Notes: generated by a model not told the origin, from the sequence alone. Counted from the first letter of the stretch, positions 19,699-29,240 are shown. The stretch is DNA of 64,000 bases from Daejeonella sp. (GCF_030684675.1 NZ_JAUXXZ010000033.1:62001-126000); one strand, 5' to 3'. Made by a program: numbers and translations.

Positions 19699-20414
19699 CT
19701 AAAATAAAAGTTTCAGCTGTTAGCTATACAAACTCCAAGCCATTTGTCTATGGAATTATGCATTCCGGCATATTGGATCAAATAGATTTAAGCTTAGATA
19801 TTCCTTCAGTATGTGCTAATAAATTAATTGAAAATCAAGTAGATATAGGATTAGTTCCTGTTGCAGCATTGCTGCATATCAAGGATTACGAGATCATTTC
19901 AAATTACTGCATCGGAGCCAAAGGAAACGTAGATTCTGTCTTTATTTTTAGCAACAAACCTATTCATGAAATAAGTACTTTACAGCTTGATGCCCAATCC
20001 CGCACCTCTAACAACCTGTCAAAAGTATTACTGAAATATCATTGGAAAATTAATCCTGAATTGGTTGTAACGGATGTGGCAGATGCATTTGTACAGATAG
20101 GCGACCGGACTTTCTCAAACAGGGATCATTATCCATATCAATATGATCTTGCTGCTGAATGGTTTAAATTCACAGGCTTACCCTTTGTTTTTGCTGTTTG
20201 GGCGTCCAATAAACCTATTCCTGAAGATTTTAAAATTGCATTTAACGAAGCCCTGAAATATGGTCTGGATCACCGAAAGGAGGTAATTTCAGGTTTGGAT
20301 AAGGTTGAGAATCTTGACCTTGAGGATTATCTAATGAAAAAAATAGATTTTAACCTCGATGAAGATAAACTCATAGCCTTAACAAAATTTCACGACTTTA
20401 TCAGGACACTATAA
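19695..20414 (+). CDS. mqnA: Chorismate dehydratase (menaquinone biosynthesis)
   Basis: MqnA dehydrates chorismate as the first step of the futalosine pathway. The 239-residue protein has the periplasmic-binding-like fold with KVSAVSYTNSKPFVYG at the N-terminus, a DIGLVPVAAL segment near residue 51, and AQSRTSNNL with the substrate-binding residues. The WFKFTGLPFVFAVWAS segment near residue 157 is typical of the MqnA/MqnD group. Its 3' end overlaps the convergent nucleoside phosphorylase by 6 nt. mqnB, mqnC and mqnD are not in the window. Confidence 0.92.
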   Translation: MTKIKVSAVSYTNSKPFVYGIMHSGILDQIDLSLDIPSVCANKLIENQVDIGLVPVAALLHIKDYEIISNYCIGAKGNVDSVFIFSNKPIHEISTLQLDAQSRTSNNLSKVLLKYHWKINPELVVTDVADAFVQIGDRTFSNRDHYPYQYDLAAEWFKFTGLPFVFAVWASNKPIPEDFKIAFNEALKYGLDHRKEVISGLDKVENLDLEDYLMKKIDFNLDEDKLIALTKFHDFIRTL

Positions 20415-21275
20415 TCTGCTCAAAACAAGTTCAATGGCCTGGTTTATGATTTTCGTGGGATTTGGAGCAAACTCAAACTTCAGCCTGCTTGCCAAAATCG
20501 CATTTACTGACAAGGCTTTATGTCCCAATACTCTTGAAAGGGCATAAATACCAGCTGTTTCCATCTCAAGATTTGTGATTCTGTGTTTTCCTGCAGAGAA
20601 TGAACTTATATCATCAATTAAGCCTGGAAAGGAGGCTTTGGCACGAACCTGTCTGCCTTGTGGACCATAAAATCCCGGAGCTGTCACTGTAATCCCACGT
20701 TCCAAACCCTTGCCAATAATGTTAATCAAATCAGGATCTGCAGCCGTAATATAAGGCGAAATTCCTTTAAAATGATGGAAATGAGATTTAAAAGCATCCA
20801 GAATCATATGCTCATCACCTGAAAGCTGATGCAGATAGTATTGCATCAGGGAGTCTAGACCTATGCCATACACCGAAACCATGATACTGCCAATGGGTAA
20901 ATCATCCTGAACAGCCCCGGATGTTCCTATGCGAATGATATTCAAGCTTTTAAGAGTCGGCTTTACCGTTCTTGTGCTAAAATCAATGTTTACAAGAGCA
21001 TCAAGCTCGTTGAACACAATATCAATATTATCTGTGCCGATTCCTGTCGAAAGAACGGTTATCCTGCGGGAACCCAGGTAACCTGTATGGCTAACAAATT
21101 CCCGTTTACCTTTCTTTAATTCAATCCGGTCAAAATGTTTACTAACTTCAGAAACCCGATCGGGATCACCAACCGTAATAACGGTATCAGCAATATCTTC
21201 AGGTAATAAATTCAAATGGTAAATACTTCCATCCGGATTAATTATCAAATCCGACTCTGAAATTTTGTTCTTCAT
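20409..21275 (-). CDS. Nucleoside phosphorylase (PNP/UDP family)
   Basis: The 288-residue protein resembles uridine phosphorylase-type enzymes. VITVGDPDRV (phosphate loop, about residues 31-40), VLSTGIGTDNIDIV near residue 75, IRIGTSGAVQDDL near 116 and LEMETAGIYALSRVLGH near 235 (ribose-binding Glu) are all present. These enzymes cleave nucleosides with phosphate. Base preference is undecided. It is convergent with mqnA. A role in processing futalosine-type nucleosides can be imagined, but MqnB homologues are usually shorter and of another subgroup. Confidence 0.87.
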   Translation of the reverse strand: MKNKISESDLIINPDGSIYHLNLLPEDIADTVITVGDPDRVSEVSKHFDRIELKKGKREFVSHTGYLGSRRITVLSTGIGTDNIDIVFNELDALVNIDFSTRTVKPTLKSLNIIRIGTSGAVQDDLPIGSIMVSVYGIGLDSLMQYYLHQLSGDEHMILDAFKSHFHHFKGISPYITAADPDLINIIGKGLERGITVTAPGFYGPQGRQVRAKASFPGLIDDISSFSAGKHRITNLEMETAGIYALSRVLGHKALSVNAILASRLKFEFAPNPTKIINQAIELVLSRL

Positions 21276-21376
21276 GGTATTATATTTAATGGTTTATAAG
21301 CCATAAATAATAGCTAATTGAGGATCACCACTATTTAAACGTTATAATCTTTTTCCAGTGTGGCTTCATCCACATA

Positions 21377-21976
21377 CTATTTCCACTTCAAACCCTCAAT
21401 TTTTTCGAGCTTTCCAAGCACCTTATTTACCTGAGATTGCCTGATTTCCAACAAAAATGAACAATTCAGATCAAAATTTTGACTACTTATTTTGAGATCT
21501 TCTTCTTTTACAACTTTCATCACTTCATTCATTTGGGGATGTCCAAATTCTATCCTGAATACTGAATTCACAGTTTTCTCTATGACTTTAGCATTTTTAA
21601 CAGCCTCAACTGTCGCCGATTTATAGGCATTGATCAGGCCGGGCACCCCAAGTAATGTCCCACCAAAATACCTGACAACTACTGCCATAACATTGGTTAA
21701 TTCATTGGATAATAAAGTATTAAGAATTGGTCTGCCTGCCGTACCCGATGGTTCGCCATCATCATTTAAACGAAATACAGTTCTGTCGGGACTCAGGCGC
21801 ATAGCCCAGCAATGATGTCTGGCTTTAGGATGCTCAGCTTTTAAGGCAATTATAATATCCTTCATATCATTTTCAGAACTAAGAGGGTAAAGATATGCTA
21901 TAAATTTACTACCCTTATCACGGTAGACACCTTTAGATAGCTCCCGGATCGTTTTATAAGTATCGTCAAAAAGCAT
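21377..21976 (-). CDS. IMPACT/YigZ family protein
   Basis: The 199-residue YigZ-type protein starts MLFDDTYKTIRE. The UPF0029 N-terminal domain has the signature GEPSGTAGRPIL near residue 73, followed by NVMAVVVRYFGGTLLGVPGLI. The C-terminal part is a small ferredoxin-like domain. Its function in bacteria is unclear; the eukaryotic homologue IMPACT regulates GCN2. The open frame extends 77 codons further upstream, but those codons are out-of-frame reading of the transporter gene. The correct start overlaps the transporter stop as TAATG. Confidence 0.88.
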   Translation of the reverse strand: MLFDDTYKTIRELSKGVYRDKGSKFIAYLYPLSSENDMKDIIIALKAEHPKARHHCWAMRLSPDRTVFRLNDDGEPSGTAGRPILNTLLSNELTNVMAVVVRYFGGTLLGVPGLINAYKSATVEAVKNAKVIEKTVNSVFRIEFGHPQMNEVMKVVKEEDLKISSQNFDLNCSFLLEIRQSQVNKVLGKLEKIEGLKWK

Positions 21977-22827
21977 TATTGTGCCAGGGTAAGGACCAAA
22001 ATTGAAATCAGTGCCAGAACAATTCCGGCATAGTTTAAGCGGCTTAGTTTTTCCCCGAAAATAAGAACACCAACTGCTGATCCAAGCAGGATTACACCAA
22101 TATTCATTGAAGAAAACACCACAGAAGGTTGATTGCTTAGGGTTTGATGAGCCTTCAGATAGAATACAATATTTCCGAAATTGGCAATTCCCAGAATCCA
22201 GCCACAAATTAAATTGATTATGGTCAGCTTTAATCCATTTACCAGAATCTGATATAAGAGATATAAGATTGAAATAATAAATGCTAAAGTAAAAACTACA
22301 AGGAGGGAAGATGTGAAGGGAATATTTTCAGTTCTGGCAATCTGTTTAAATAGTATATCGATAATTCCCATTCCAATGAATACAATCAAAGGGTAAATCC
22401 AATAGGAATGTGAAGTTTCAGTTTGTTTTTGCCATGGTACAGAAAAAATTATAGCGATAAAGGCAATTACGATTCCTACAATTTTCATCAGGGAATATGG
22501 TTCTCCAAATACCATAAATGCTGCAAGCACGGGAATAAAAAGTGATAAACGCTGGGCTACATCAGTTTTTACAATCCCTGTATACCTAACAGATAGAGCT
22601 AATACTACAAATAGTGATGGTAATAATAGCCCAAGAGCAATGTAAACCGGATATATTGTTTCAGTAAACTGCGGAATTTCAGGTTTAAAAATGAACCAGG
22701 TAAGAACACCAGCTATGGAATAATTCCATGCAATAGCCTGTCGGGTATCTATCTCATAACGCTTTGCCAGTTTCAGTAAGACCGATACAAATACACTGCA
22801 ACAAACACTCAGGAAGATATAAATCAT
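21976..22827 (-). CDS. DMT superfamily permease (EamA type)
   Basis: The 283-residue integral membrane protein has about ten predicted hydrophobic segments in two halves, as in EamA/drug-metabolite transporters. The N-terminal segment FLSVCCSVFVSVLLKLAKRYE and the C-terminal LLGSAVGVLIFGEKLSRLN, a typical end-of-repeat motif, are visible. The substrate is unknown. It is encoded 1 nt after ribD, and its stop overlaps the start of the yigZ-type gene, so ribD, this gene and yigZ form one operon. Confidence 0.87.
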   Translation of the reverse strand: MIYIFLSVCCSVFVSVLLKLAKRYEIDTRQAIAWNYSIAGVLTWFIFKPEIPQFTETIYPVYIALGLLLPSLFVVLALSVRYTGIVKTDVAQRLSLFIPVLAAFMVFGEPYSLMKIVGIVIAFIAIIFSVPWQKQTETSHSYWIYPLIVFIGMGIIDILFKQIARTENIPFTSSLLVVFTLAFIISILYLLYQILVNGLKLTIINLICGWILGIANFGNIVFYLKAHQTLSNQPSVVFSSMNIGVILLGSAVGVLIFGEKLSRLNYAGIVLALISILVLTLAQ

Positions 22828-22828
22828 A

Positions 22829-23878
22829 TTATTCTTTATTAAACCAAATGTTTAGTGCATCCGGTCCGACGGTTTGTGTTTCACCTGGCTTTCCAAAGAG
22901 TTTTGGAGCTGGGATACCTGAATTCCAGTTTTGGGGACTAGTAAAAACACGTGCTTCATCCCATAAACCAGCTTTTATGAACAGATTTAGTGTTTCAGCG
23001 CCACCTTCAACAATTAGTGATTGAATATCCATCAGATAAAGCTGGTAAGCAATTAATTGAGGGAGTAAATTATCAAAATCTTCAAGTTCCAGATATTTAA
23101 TTCTGTCAACCAGATCGGTTTTTTGCTCATTAAAGATGATGGTATCCTGACTCTGATCAAAAACATTCAGATCCTCCGGCAGTTCCAATCGTCTGTCAAT
23201 TACTATTCGTGTTGGATCTCTTCCGGGCCATTCACGGCTATTCAACCTGGGATTATCGGCTAATGCCGTATTCTTTCCTACTAATACCGCGTCTTCTTCA
23301 GTCCTCCAGCGATGAACTAATTGCTTTGCATTTTGTGAACTTATCCATTTCTGGGACTTGTCGGCTGGTGCAAAAAATCCATCAGACGTTTGCGCCCATT
23401 TTAGAATAATATAGGGTCTTTGCTTTTGAATACGGGTAAAGAATCGTTTGTTGAGATCGATGCATTGCTCCGTTAAGACACCTTCCACAACATCAATTCC
23501 GGCATTCCTGAGTTTTTCGATTCCTTTACCATTTATTTGATCAAAGGGATCACGACAACCTATTACAGCTCTTGGAATTTCGTTTGAAATAATGAGATCT
23601 GCACATGGAGGAGTCTTGCCAAAATGGGAACAAGGCTCGAGATTAACATAAATGGTCGATCGTTTTAAAAGCTCTTTAGCGTTATCATGTGTTTCAAAAA
23701 CCTGATTAATTGCATTTACCTCGGCATGTGCCTGTCCATAAACTCTGTGATAGCCTTCTCCGATAATTTTATCATCACAAACTATAACAGATCCCACCAT
23801 TGGGTTCGGACTAACAGAACCGGCTCCAAGACGGGCAAGATCAATACAACGCTGGAGGTAGTTTTGATGGGAGTACAT
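22829..23878 (-). CDS. ribD: Bifunctional riboflavin biosynthesis deaminase/reductase
   Basis: RibD deaminates and then reduces the pyrimidine intermediate in riboflavin synthesis. The 349-residue protein has a cytidine-deaminase-like domain with the zinc motif HAEVNAI near residue 51 and PCSHFGKTPPCADLI near 82. A RibD C-terminal reductase domain follows from about residue 146, with LKWAQTSDGFFAP and VEGGAETLNLFI. No FMN riboswitch was found upstream. It is the first gene of an operon with the DMT permease and yigZ. Confidence 0.94.
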   Translation of the reverse strand: MYSHQNYLQRCIDLARLGAGSVSPNPMVGSVIVCDDKIIGEGYHRVYGQAHAEVNAINQVFETHDNAKELLKRSTIYVNLEPCSHFGKTPPCADLIISNEIPRAVIGCRDPFDQINGKGIEKLRNAGIDVVEGVLTEQCIDLNKRFFTRIQKQRPYIILKWAQTSDGFFAPADKSQKWISSQNAKQLVHRWRTEEDAVLVGKNTALADNPRLNSREWPGRDPTRIVIDRRLELPEDLNVFDQSQDTIIFNEQKTDLVDRIKYLELEDFDNLLPQLIAYQLYLMDIQSLIVEGGAETLNLFIKAGLWDEARVFTSPQNWNSGIPAPKLFGKPGETQTVGPDALNIWFNKE

Positions 23879-23983
23879 AGTACAAAAATAGCTATGAATT
23901 GCTTAAAATCATTCATGGCCAGTTTATTTATATTCAATCGTACAGAAAGCCTTCATTCTGTTTATTTTTCAGCTGAATTGGTT

Positions 23984-23990
23984 TACTTTG
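23984..23990 (+). promoter_or_regulatory. Possible -7 element (TACTTTG) before prmC
   Basis: TACTTTG ends 4 nt before the prmC ATG, the same gap as the TATTTTTG elements at 37199-37206 and 62025-62032. It is one base shorter than the TAnnTTTG consensus and equals the element found in both putative small RNA genes. Confidence 0.35.
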
Positions 23991-23994
23991 CGGC

Positions 23995-24867
23995 ATGACT
24001 TTTAGAGAAGCCGAACGGATTTTTACTGACAGCCTAAACCCTGTTTACGATAGGCGGGAAGCTGGTAGTCTTGCCTGGTTAAGTATCAGCCATATTTGCA
24101 AAATTGAACGGGCAGAATACCTGAATTTAAAGGATACAGAAATTCCTGCTGATAAATATGAATCATTATTAAAAATACTGGAAGAATTAAAAACCGGAAA
24201 ACCGCTTCAATACATTATTGGTGAAACAGAATTTTATGGACTAACCTTTAAGGTATATCCCTCAGTACTCATTCCAAGACCCGAGACAGAAGAACTGGTT
24301 GAATGGATACTCTCAGACGTCCCTAACTCCAAAATATCGATAGGGGGACTAAAAATCATTGATATCGGAACAGGAAGTGGCTGTATTCCAATATCCCTGA
24401 AAAAAAATCTTCCTGAAGCTCAGCTTTATGCGCTTGATATTTCTCCTGAAGCATTGGGTGTTTCAAAGCAAAATGCAGCTTTAAATAAAACCAGGATACA
24501 TTTTATTCATGATGATATATTGAATCCAATAAGCAGAGAACTAATAGATGAGAAATTCGGGATTATCGTAAGTAATCCACCATATGTTACAGAGGCAGAA
24601 AAGCAACAAATGCTGCCTAATGTACTAGAGCATGAACCACATCTGGCATTATTCGTCCCCAATGATGATCCGCTTATTTTCTACAGGGCGATTGCTGATT
24701 TCGCAATAAAACATTCAGATACAAATGGGTCTTTATATCTGGAGATCAATGAAAACCTGGGAGGGGAGACTGTTCAATTATTAAAACAAAAGGGGTTTAA
24801 AAATATTGAATTAAGACAGGATCTGAGCGGAAAATACAGAATGATCAGGAGCCAATATATTAACTAA
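23995..24867 (+). CDS. prmC: Release factor glutamine N5-methyltransferase
   Basis: PrmC methylates the GGQ glutamine of peptide-chain release factors. The 290-residue protein has an N-terminal helical domain with KPLQYIIGETEFYG near residue 73. The SAM-binding Rossmann domain follows with IIDIGTGSGCIPISL near 120 and the catalytic SNPPYVTEAE near residue 195. Length and all motifs are complete. It is divergent from ribD and followed by the nucleoid-associated protein gene after 43 nt. Confidence 0.94.
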   Translation: MTFREAERIFTDSLNPVYDRREAGSLAWLSISHICKIERAEYLNLKDTEIPADKYESLLKILEELKTGKPLQYIIGETEFYGLTFKVYPSVLIPRPETEELVEWILSDVPNSKISIGGLKIIDIGTGSGCIPISLKKNLPEAQLYALDISPEALGVSKQNAALNKTRIHFIHDDILNPISRELIDEKFGIIVSNPPYVTEAEKQQMLPNVLEHEPHLALFVPNDDPLIFYRAIADFAIKHSDTNGSLYLEINENLGGETVQLLKQKGFKNIELRQDLSGKYRMIRSQYIN

Positions 24868-24910
24868 AGATTTATATTAATTAATATAATAATCTTATTA
24901 TAAACACATT

Positions 24911-25963
24911 ATGATTTCATTTTTCAAAGCTTCATTAGATTTGATTTCCGTCCATAGGGTTGGAAATAAGGTTCAGGATGAATTTTATATTTTGTCTGAG
25001 CAACCACTAAATATTGCTGATGAAGTTTTAAGGGGCTTGCTGATAAAGTATTTTTTGTCGCCATTTGAAAAGGCAAATGAGGTATACAGGTTTACTCACT
25101 CAAGCGGCGATCTTAATCTTAATGAGTTGTTCCATTTCAGTTCCCTGATGTTTTCAGATGAAGTCAGCTTTCATGAACTAAGCGGAAACATAGCAAAATA
25201 CCTGTATGAAAGCTCAGATCATCCCAAAATTAAGGCAGGGGAGCTGTATATTGCCTCATTTAAAGATTTACAACTGGAAGGTGAATTGCTTGATGCCATT
25301 GGAATTTTTAAATCCGAGAGCAAAGAAAGTTATCTGAAAGTTAGTCCGGAACAAGGTGGTTTTGCACTTAGCTATGAAGAAGATGCCATCAACATCCAGA
25401 AACTGGACAAAGGCTGCCTCATCTTCAATACTGAAAAGGAGGAGGGATACAGGGTGATGCTTATTGATCAGACTAACAGAAGCGATGCAGCTTACTGGAA
25501 GGATGACTTTTTACAATTAAAGATCAGAAATGATAGTTTCAACAAGACAAATACAACATTGGGAGTTTATAAAAACTTCATTACCAGCAAAATAGATGAT
25601 GAGTTTGATATCTCAAAAGCTGATAAGATTGACTTGTTGAACCGTTCTATGAAATATTTCAAGGAGAAAGATAGTTTCGATCTGGATGAATTCTCTGAGG
25701 AAGTGATCGAAAATCCCAAAGCAATTGAATCATTCAAAAAATTTAGCCGGGAATACAATGAGGAATTTGATGCAGGCATTGATCAGCCATTTGATATTTC
25801 GGGGGCCGCAGTAAAGAAACAATCCAGGGTGTTTAAAAGCGTTTTAAAACTCGATAAGAACTTTCATATTTATATTCATGGAAACAAGGAGCTGATTGAA
25901 AAGGGCTTTGATGATGATAAATCGATGAATTACTACAAGGTTTATTTTAGGGAAGAACAATAA
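24911..25963 (+). CDS. Nucleoid-associated protein, NdpA/YejK family
   Basis: The 350-residue protein shows the YejK layout. An N-terminal segment (KASLDLISVHRVGNKVQDE) leads to central LYIASFKDLQLEG near residue 116, and a C-terminal KLDKNFHIYIHGNKELIEKG precedes a short acidic tail. The family binds nucleoid DNA in enterobacteria. In Bacteroidota it is widespread but uncharacterised. It is convergent with xerD, with 2 nt between the stop codons. Confidence 0.82.
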   Translation: MISFFKASLDLISVHRVGNKVQDEFYILSEQPLNIADEVLRGLLIKYFLSPFEKANEVYRFTHSSGDLNLNELFHFSSLMFSDEVSFHELSGNIAKYLYESSDHPKIKAGELYIASFKDLQLEGELLDAIGIFKSESKESYLKVSPEQGGFALSYEEDAINIQKLDKGCLIFNTEKEEGYRVMLIDQTNRSDAAYWKDDFLQLKIRNDSFNKTNTTLGVYKNFITSKIDDEFDISKADKIDLLNRSMKYFKEKDSFDLDEFSEEVIENPKAIESFKKFSREYNEEFDAGIDQPFDISGAAVKKQSRVFKSVLKLDKNFHIYIHGNKELIEKGFDDDKSMNYYKVYFREEQ

Positions 25964-25965
25964 GA

Positions 25966-26865
25966 TCAGCTTCTGGGATGAAACTGAATAATGGTATCCC
26001 GCAAATAATCACGGTCCAGATGAGTGTAGATCTCGGTGGTGGTAATACTTTCATGACCTAACATTTCCTGAACGGCTCTGAGGTCGGCGCCACCTTCAAT
26101 CAAATGGGTTGCAAAGGAGTGTCTGAAGGTATGCGGACTTATACTTTTATTGATACCGGCTTTTTTTGCGAGATCTTTAATAATAAGAAATACCATTACC
26201 CTTGAAATGGGATTTCCACGCATGTTTAAAAACACAAAATCCTCTTTTCCGGGCTTCACAGCTATATGAACCCGAACTTCCTCAATAAATATCCTAAGAA
26301 ATTTTATAGCCTCTGATCCAATCGGAACCAAACGCTCCTTATCTCCCTTTCCCAAAATCTTAATGAAGTCAATATCCAAAAACAGATTCGAAATTTTAAG
26401 GCTTGTGAGTTCTGATACTCTTAATCCACAGCCATACAAAATTTCAAGCATGGCCTTGTTACGCATTCCCTCGGCTTTTGAAAGATCAATGGCTTCAATC
26501 AATTTATTGATTTCTACTATACTGAGTGTGTCGGGTAATTTCCTGCTGGTTTTAGGACTCTCAATTAGCGCAGATGGATCAATTTTAATCTGATTATCTA
26601 GAAGCAGGTATTTAAAAAAGGCTTTTAAGCCTGATAAAACCCTTGCCTGAGTGGGAGGAAGCATTCCAAGTTCATTTATCCAAACTAAGAAATCCTTCAA
26701 ATCACTACCTGATACTTCGGATACCTCTTTTTTTAGAGATTTGCCTTTAAAAAACTGCATCAGCATATCCACATCATGTAAATATGCCTCGATAGTATTC
26801 GCCGATAATGAACGCTCTAATCTTAAATATGATTTAAAGCCAATAAGTACTGTTTGCCAGTCCAA
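25966..26865 (-). CDS. xerD: Site-specific tyrosine recombinase XerD-type
   Basis: The 299-residue protein has an N-terminal SAM-like core-binding domain (about 1-90, with LERSLSANTIEAYLHD) and a catalytic domain. The catalytic residues are visible: Arg in CGLRVSELTSL, Lys in ILGKGDKERLVP, HTFRHSFATHL, GHESITTTEIYTHL and the nucleophile Tyr in the last motif. Length and lack of nearby phage genes indicate the housekeeping chromosome-dimer recombinase rather than an integrase, although XerC cannot be excluded. Confidence 0.9.
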   Translation of the reverse strand: MDWQTVLIGFKSYLRLERSLSANTIEAYLHDVDMLMQFFKGKSLKKEVSEVSGSDLKDFLVWINELGMLPPTQARVLSGLKAFFKYLLLDNQIKIDPSALIESPKTSRKLPDTLSIVEINKLIEAIDLSKAEGMRNKAMLEILYGCGLRVSELTSLKISNLFLDIDFIKILGKGDKERLVPIGSEAIKFLRIFIEEVRVHIAVKPGKEDFVFLNMRGNPISRVMVFLIIKDLAKKAGINKSISPHTFRHSFATHLIEGGADLRAVQEMLGHESITTTEIYTHLDRDYLRDTIIQFHPRS

Positions 26866-26938
26866 TTTATTTTTTATGTTTGATCAATGAAACGCCAATG
26901 GTATTCATAATTTTGAGATCATAAATCACGAATAATCG

Positions 26939-27352
26939 ATGAAAATACAAATAATTAACGGACCAAACTTAAATTTACTGGGTGTACGAGAGAAATCTAT
27001 CTATGGTGATAGCAGCTTTGATACTTATTTTGAAGAATTAAAATCTAAATACAGTTCAGTCCAGCTCGATTATTTTCAGAGTAATGTTGAAGGCGAAATT
27101 ATCAACAAATTACATGAGGTTGGATTTAGTTATGATGGTATTATATTGAATGGTGGTGGCTATACACACACTTCTGTAGCTATTTCCGACGCCATCGCAG
27201 CTATCAAAACCCCTGTTGTTGAAGTACATATCTCCAATATTTATTCACGTGAAGAATACCGGCATATATCACTTACAGGGAAAAACTGCAAGGGAGTTTT
27301 GACCGGTTTCGGTCTGCCCGGATACAAAATGGCTTTAGATAGTTTTCTTTAA
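26939..27352 (+). CDS. aroQ: 3-dehydroquinate dehydratase, type II
   Basis: AroQ dehydrates 3-dehydroquinate in the shikimate pathway. The 137-residue protein has IINGPNLNLLGVREKSIYG (active-site Asn, Arg and the catalytic Tyr), FQSNVEGEIINKLHE, NGGGYTHTSVA with the substrate-binding Asn, VEVHISNIYSREEYRH with the catalytic His, and KGVLTGFG. All catalytic residues are present. Its 3' end overlaps the convergent glycosyltransferase gene by 18 nt. Confidence 0.95.
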   Translation: MKIQIINGPNLNLLGVREKSIYGDSSFDTYFEELKSKYSSVQLDYFQSNVEGEIINKLHEVGFSYDGIILNGGGYTHTSVAISDAIAAIKTPVVEVHISNIYSREEYRHISLTGKNCKGVLTGFGLPGYKMALDSFL

Positions 27353-28363
27353 ACTGCTGAATATTTTTTTCTTCCGGATAAAGTACTGCCAAACAATACT
27401 TCCCTTATAGAGGCCGGAAGCATTAAATTTTGAAACATTTATCTTACGGGCCTTTATAGTATTCTTAAAAAGATGTCCAATGAAATAGAAATGAGCTTTG
27501 CTTATCGCCATTGCGTTTCCAGGTTTACCATCAATAAGATATTTAATTAATGAGAGCAGATCAAGCCAGAAACGGATAAAAATCACTAGAAATGCTTTGC
27601 CAAAGGACAGATTTTTTTGAAGTAACACGAGATTATTTCTAAAATTCAGATAGGTCTTAAAAGTGCTTTCTGCTTTCAGTGTTCCACCTCCAACATGATA
27701 TACTTTTGATTTCGGACAAAATACAATCATGTAACCCTTATTCTTGAGCCGCCAGCAAAGATCAATTTCTTCCATGTGGGCAAAGAAATCCGGATCAAGA
27801 CCCCCAATTTCAATCCAATATTTACGTTTTATAAATAAAGCAGCACCGGAGGCCCAGAAGATTTCAGACTGATCATCATACTGCCCATGGTCTTGTTCAA
27901 CTGTGTCAAATATTCTGCCCCTGCAAAAAGGATAACCCAAAGAATCCAGGTAGCCCCCGGCAGCACCGGCATATTCAAAATGGTCTTTTTGAGAATAGGA
28001 TAGAATCTTTGGTTGCGCGGCAGCAATATACATTTCAGATTCCATCAAATGAATCACTGGTTCTATCCAGCCAGGTGAAACTTCAACATCTGAATTAAGC
28101 AAAATAAAATACTCAGTATCAAGCTGTTCAAGTATCCTGTTATAACCTCCGGCAAAACCATAATTCTTATCATTTTGAATAATTCTTATAGTCGGATATT
28201 TCTTTTTCAGGAATTCAATGGAACTATCTGTGGACGCATTATCCCCAACAACAATTTCAAGACCCGGAAAGGTGCTGGCTACAACAGATGGTAAAAACTT
28301 TTCAAGAAAGTTTTTACCATTCCAGTTCAGGATTACAGCCGCTACTTTTGGAACCTTAGTCAT
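27335..28363 (-). CDS. Glycosyltransferase family 2
   Basis: The 342-residue enzyme is of the rhamnosyltransferase-like GT2 type. It has AAVILNWNGKNFLEKFLPS at the start, a nucleotide-binding VGDNASTDSSIEFL and the DxD-like LLNSDVEVSPGW near residue 93. A later HMEEIDLCWRLKNKGY near residue 192 carries the acceptor-side ED motif. A hydrophobic segment near residue 258 suggests membrane association. It overlaps the acyltransferase gene upstream by 8 nt, which suggests a joint role in cell-envelope glycolipid assembly; the product is unknown. Confidence 0.88.
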   Translation of the reverse strand: MTKVPKVAAVILNWNGKNFLEKFLPSVVASTFPGLEIVVGDNASTDSSIEFLKKKYPTIRIIQNDKNYGFAGGYNRILEQLDTEYFILLNSDVEVSPGWIEPVIHLMESEMYIAAAQPKILSYSQKDHFEYAGAAGGYLDSLGYPFCRGRIFDTVEQDHGQYDDQSEIFWASGAALFIKRKYWIEIGGLDPDFFAHMEEIDLCWRLKNKGYMIVFCPKSKVYHVGGGTLKAESTFKTYLNFRNNLVLLQKNLSFGKAFLVIFIRFWLDLLSLIKYLIDGKPGNAMAISKAHFYFIGHLFKNTIKARKINVSKFNASGLYKGSIVWQYFIRKKKIFSSLKKTI

Positions 28364-29240
28364 TTTTTAAATTCTCCGGACTAAATTTCCATCTTTTATG
28401 GGACCATAACCAATATTCCGGTTGTAAAAGGATATTTTTTTCAAGTTCTTTAGTATGAGCTTCAGTAATTTCATGTTCCTTGGTGTGCTCAGGATTATCA
28501 ATTAAAGATTTAACTACACACTCATAATAACCTCTTTTAATTCGATTTATACTAAAATAAACAATTGGATTTTTTAGCTTGAAGGCTATTTTTTCCACAC
28601 CCAGAAACACGGCTGTCTGCTGATTCAAAAAATTGGTAAAATACTGAGACTCTTCCCGGGTCGGAGTTTGATCACCCACAAGCACCAGCACATTTGGCTC
28701 ATTTTTATACTCAATCACTTTCCTGAGCGTCAGTTTCATAGGAACCATAACAGATCCAAAACGGGAACGCATCGAATTCATCAGTCCCTCAAATCGTTTA
28801 TCTGATAAGGGCTTATAAACTACCAGTACTTTTTCTTTCAGTTCAAGGCCAATTGCGACCGGTCCCCATTCCCAGTTACCATAATGTCCGGAAACAGCAA
28901 TCACCGATCTGCCATTTTGAAAGTTTTTTGTCAATAGTTCCAGATTTTTAAACACAAATCTTTTTTTAATATCATTAGCACTAATTGAAATTGTTTTGAC
29001 AGATTCAAGCATCAAATCTGCCAGATAGCGGTAAAATCGCTCTTCTATCTGCTCAAGCTCAGATTTTGTTTTTTCAGGAAATGAGTTTAACAGATTCTTT
29101 GAAACAACCTTTCTTCTGTATTTAATAATGTAAAACAAGAATAAAAACAGAATATCTGAAAGGCAATATAAAACAGGGAATGGGAGAAGGGATATAAGAT
29201 ATAATATAGCAGAAATAATCCGGAATGTAAATCGATTCAT
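28356..29240 (-). CDS. Lysophospholipid/lipid A-type acyltransferase (LpxL/HtrB family)
   Basis: The 294-residue inner-membrane protein has an N-terminal hydrophobic anchor (about residues 10-38) and the catalytic HX4(D/E) motif as SGHYGNWEW near residue 117. GDQTPTREESQYFTNF near residue 188 is a typical third block. LpxL-type enzymes add secondary acyl chains to lipid A; related proteins acylate aminolipids such as flavolipin in Bacteroidota. It is translationally coupled to the GT2 gene. Confidence 0.86.
   Translation of the reverse strand: MNRFTFRIISAILYLISLLPFPVLYCLSDILFLFLFYIIKYRRKVVSKNLLNSFPEKTKSELEQIEERFYRYLADLMLESVKTISISANDIKKRFVFKNLELLTKNFQNGRSVIAVSGHYGNWEWGPVAIGLELKEKVLVVYKPLSDKRFEGLMNSMRSRFGSVMVPMKLTLRKVIEYKNEPNVLVLVGDQTPTREESQYFTNFLNQQTAVFLGVEKIAFKLKNPIVYFSINRIKRGYYECVVKSLIDNPEHTKEHEITEAHTKELEKNILLQPEYWLWSHKRWKFSPENLKND

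Noticed and set aside
22764-23024. An 86-codon plus-strand frame across the ribD-permease junction
   Set aside because: It is antisense to two well-supported genes and has no recognisable domain.
25966-26865. Phage integrase marking a prophage or integrative element
   Set aside because: The recombinase is XerD-like in length and motifs, and no phage genes, att repeats or tRNA are nearby.
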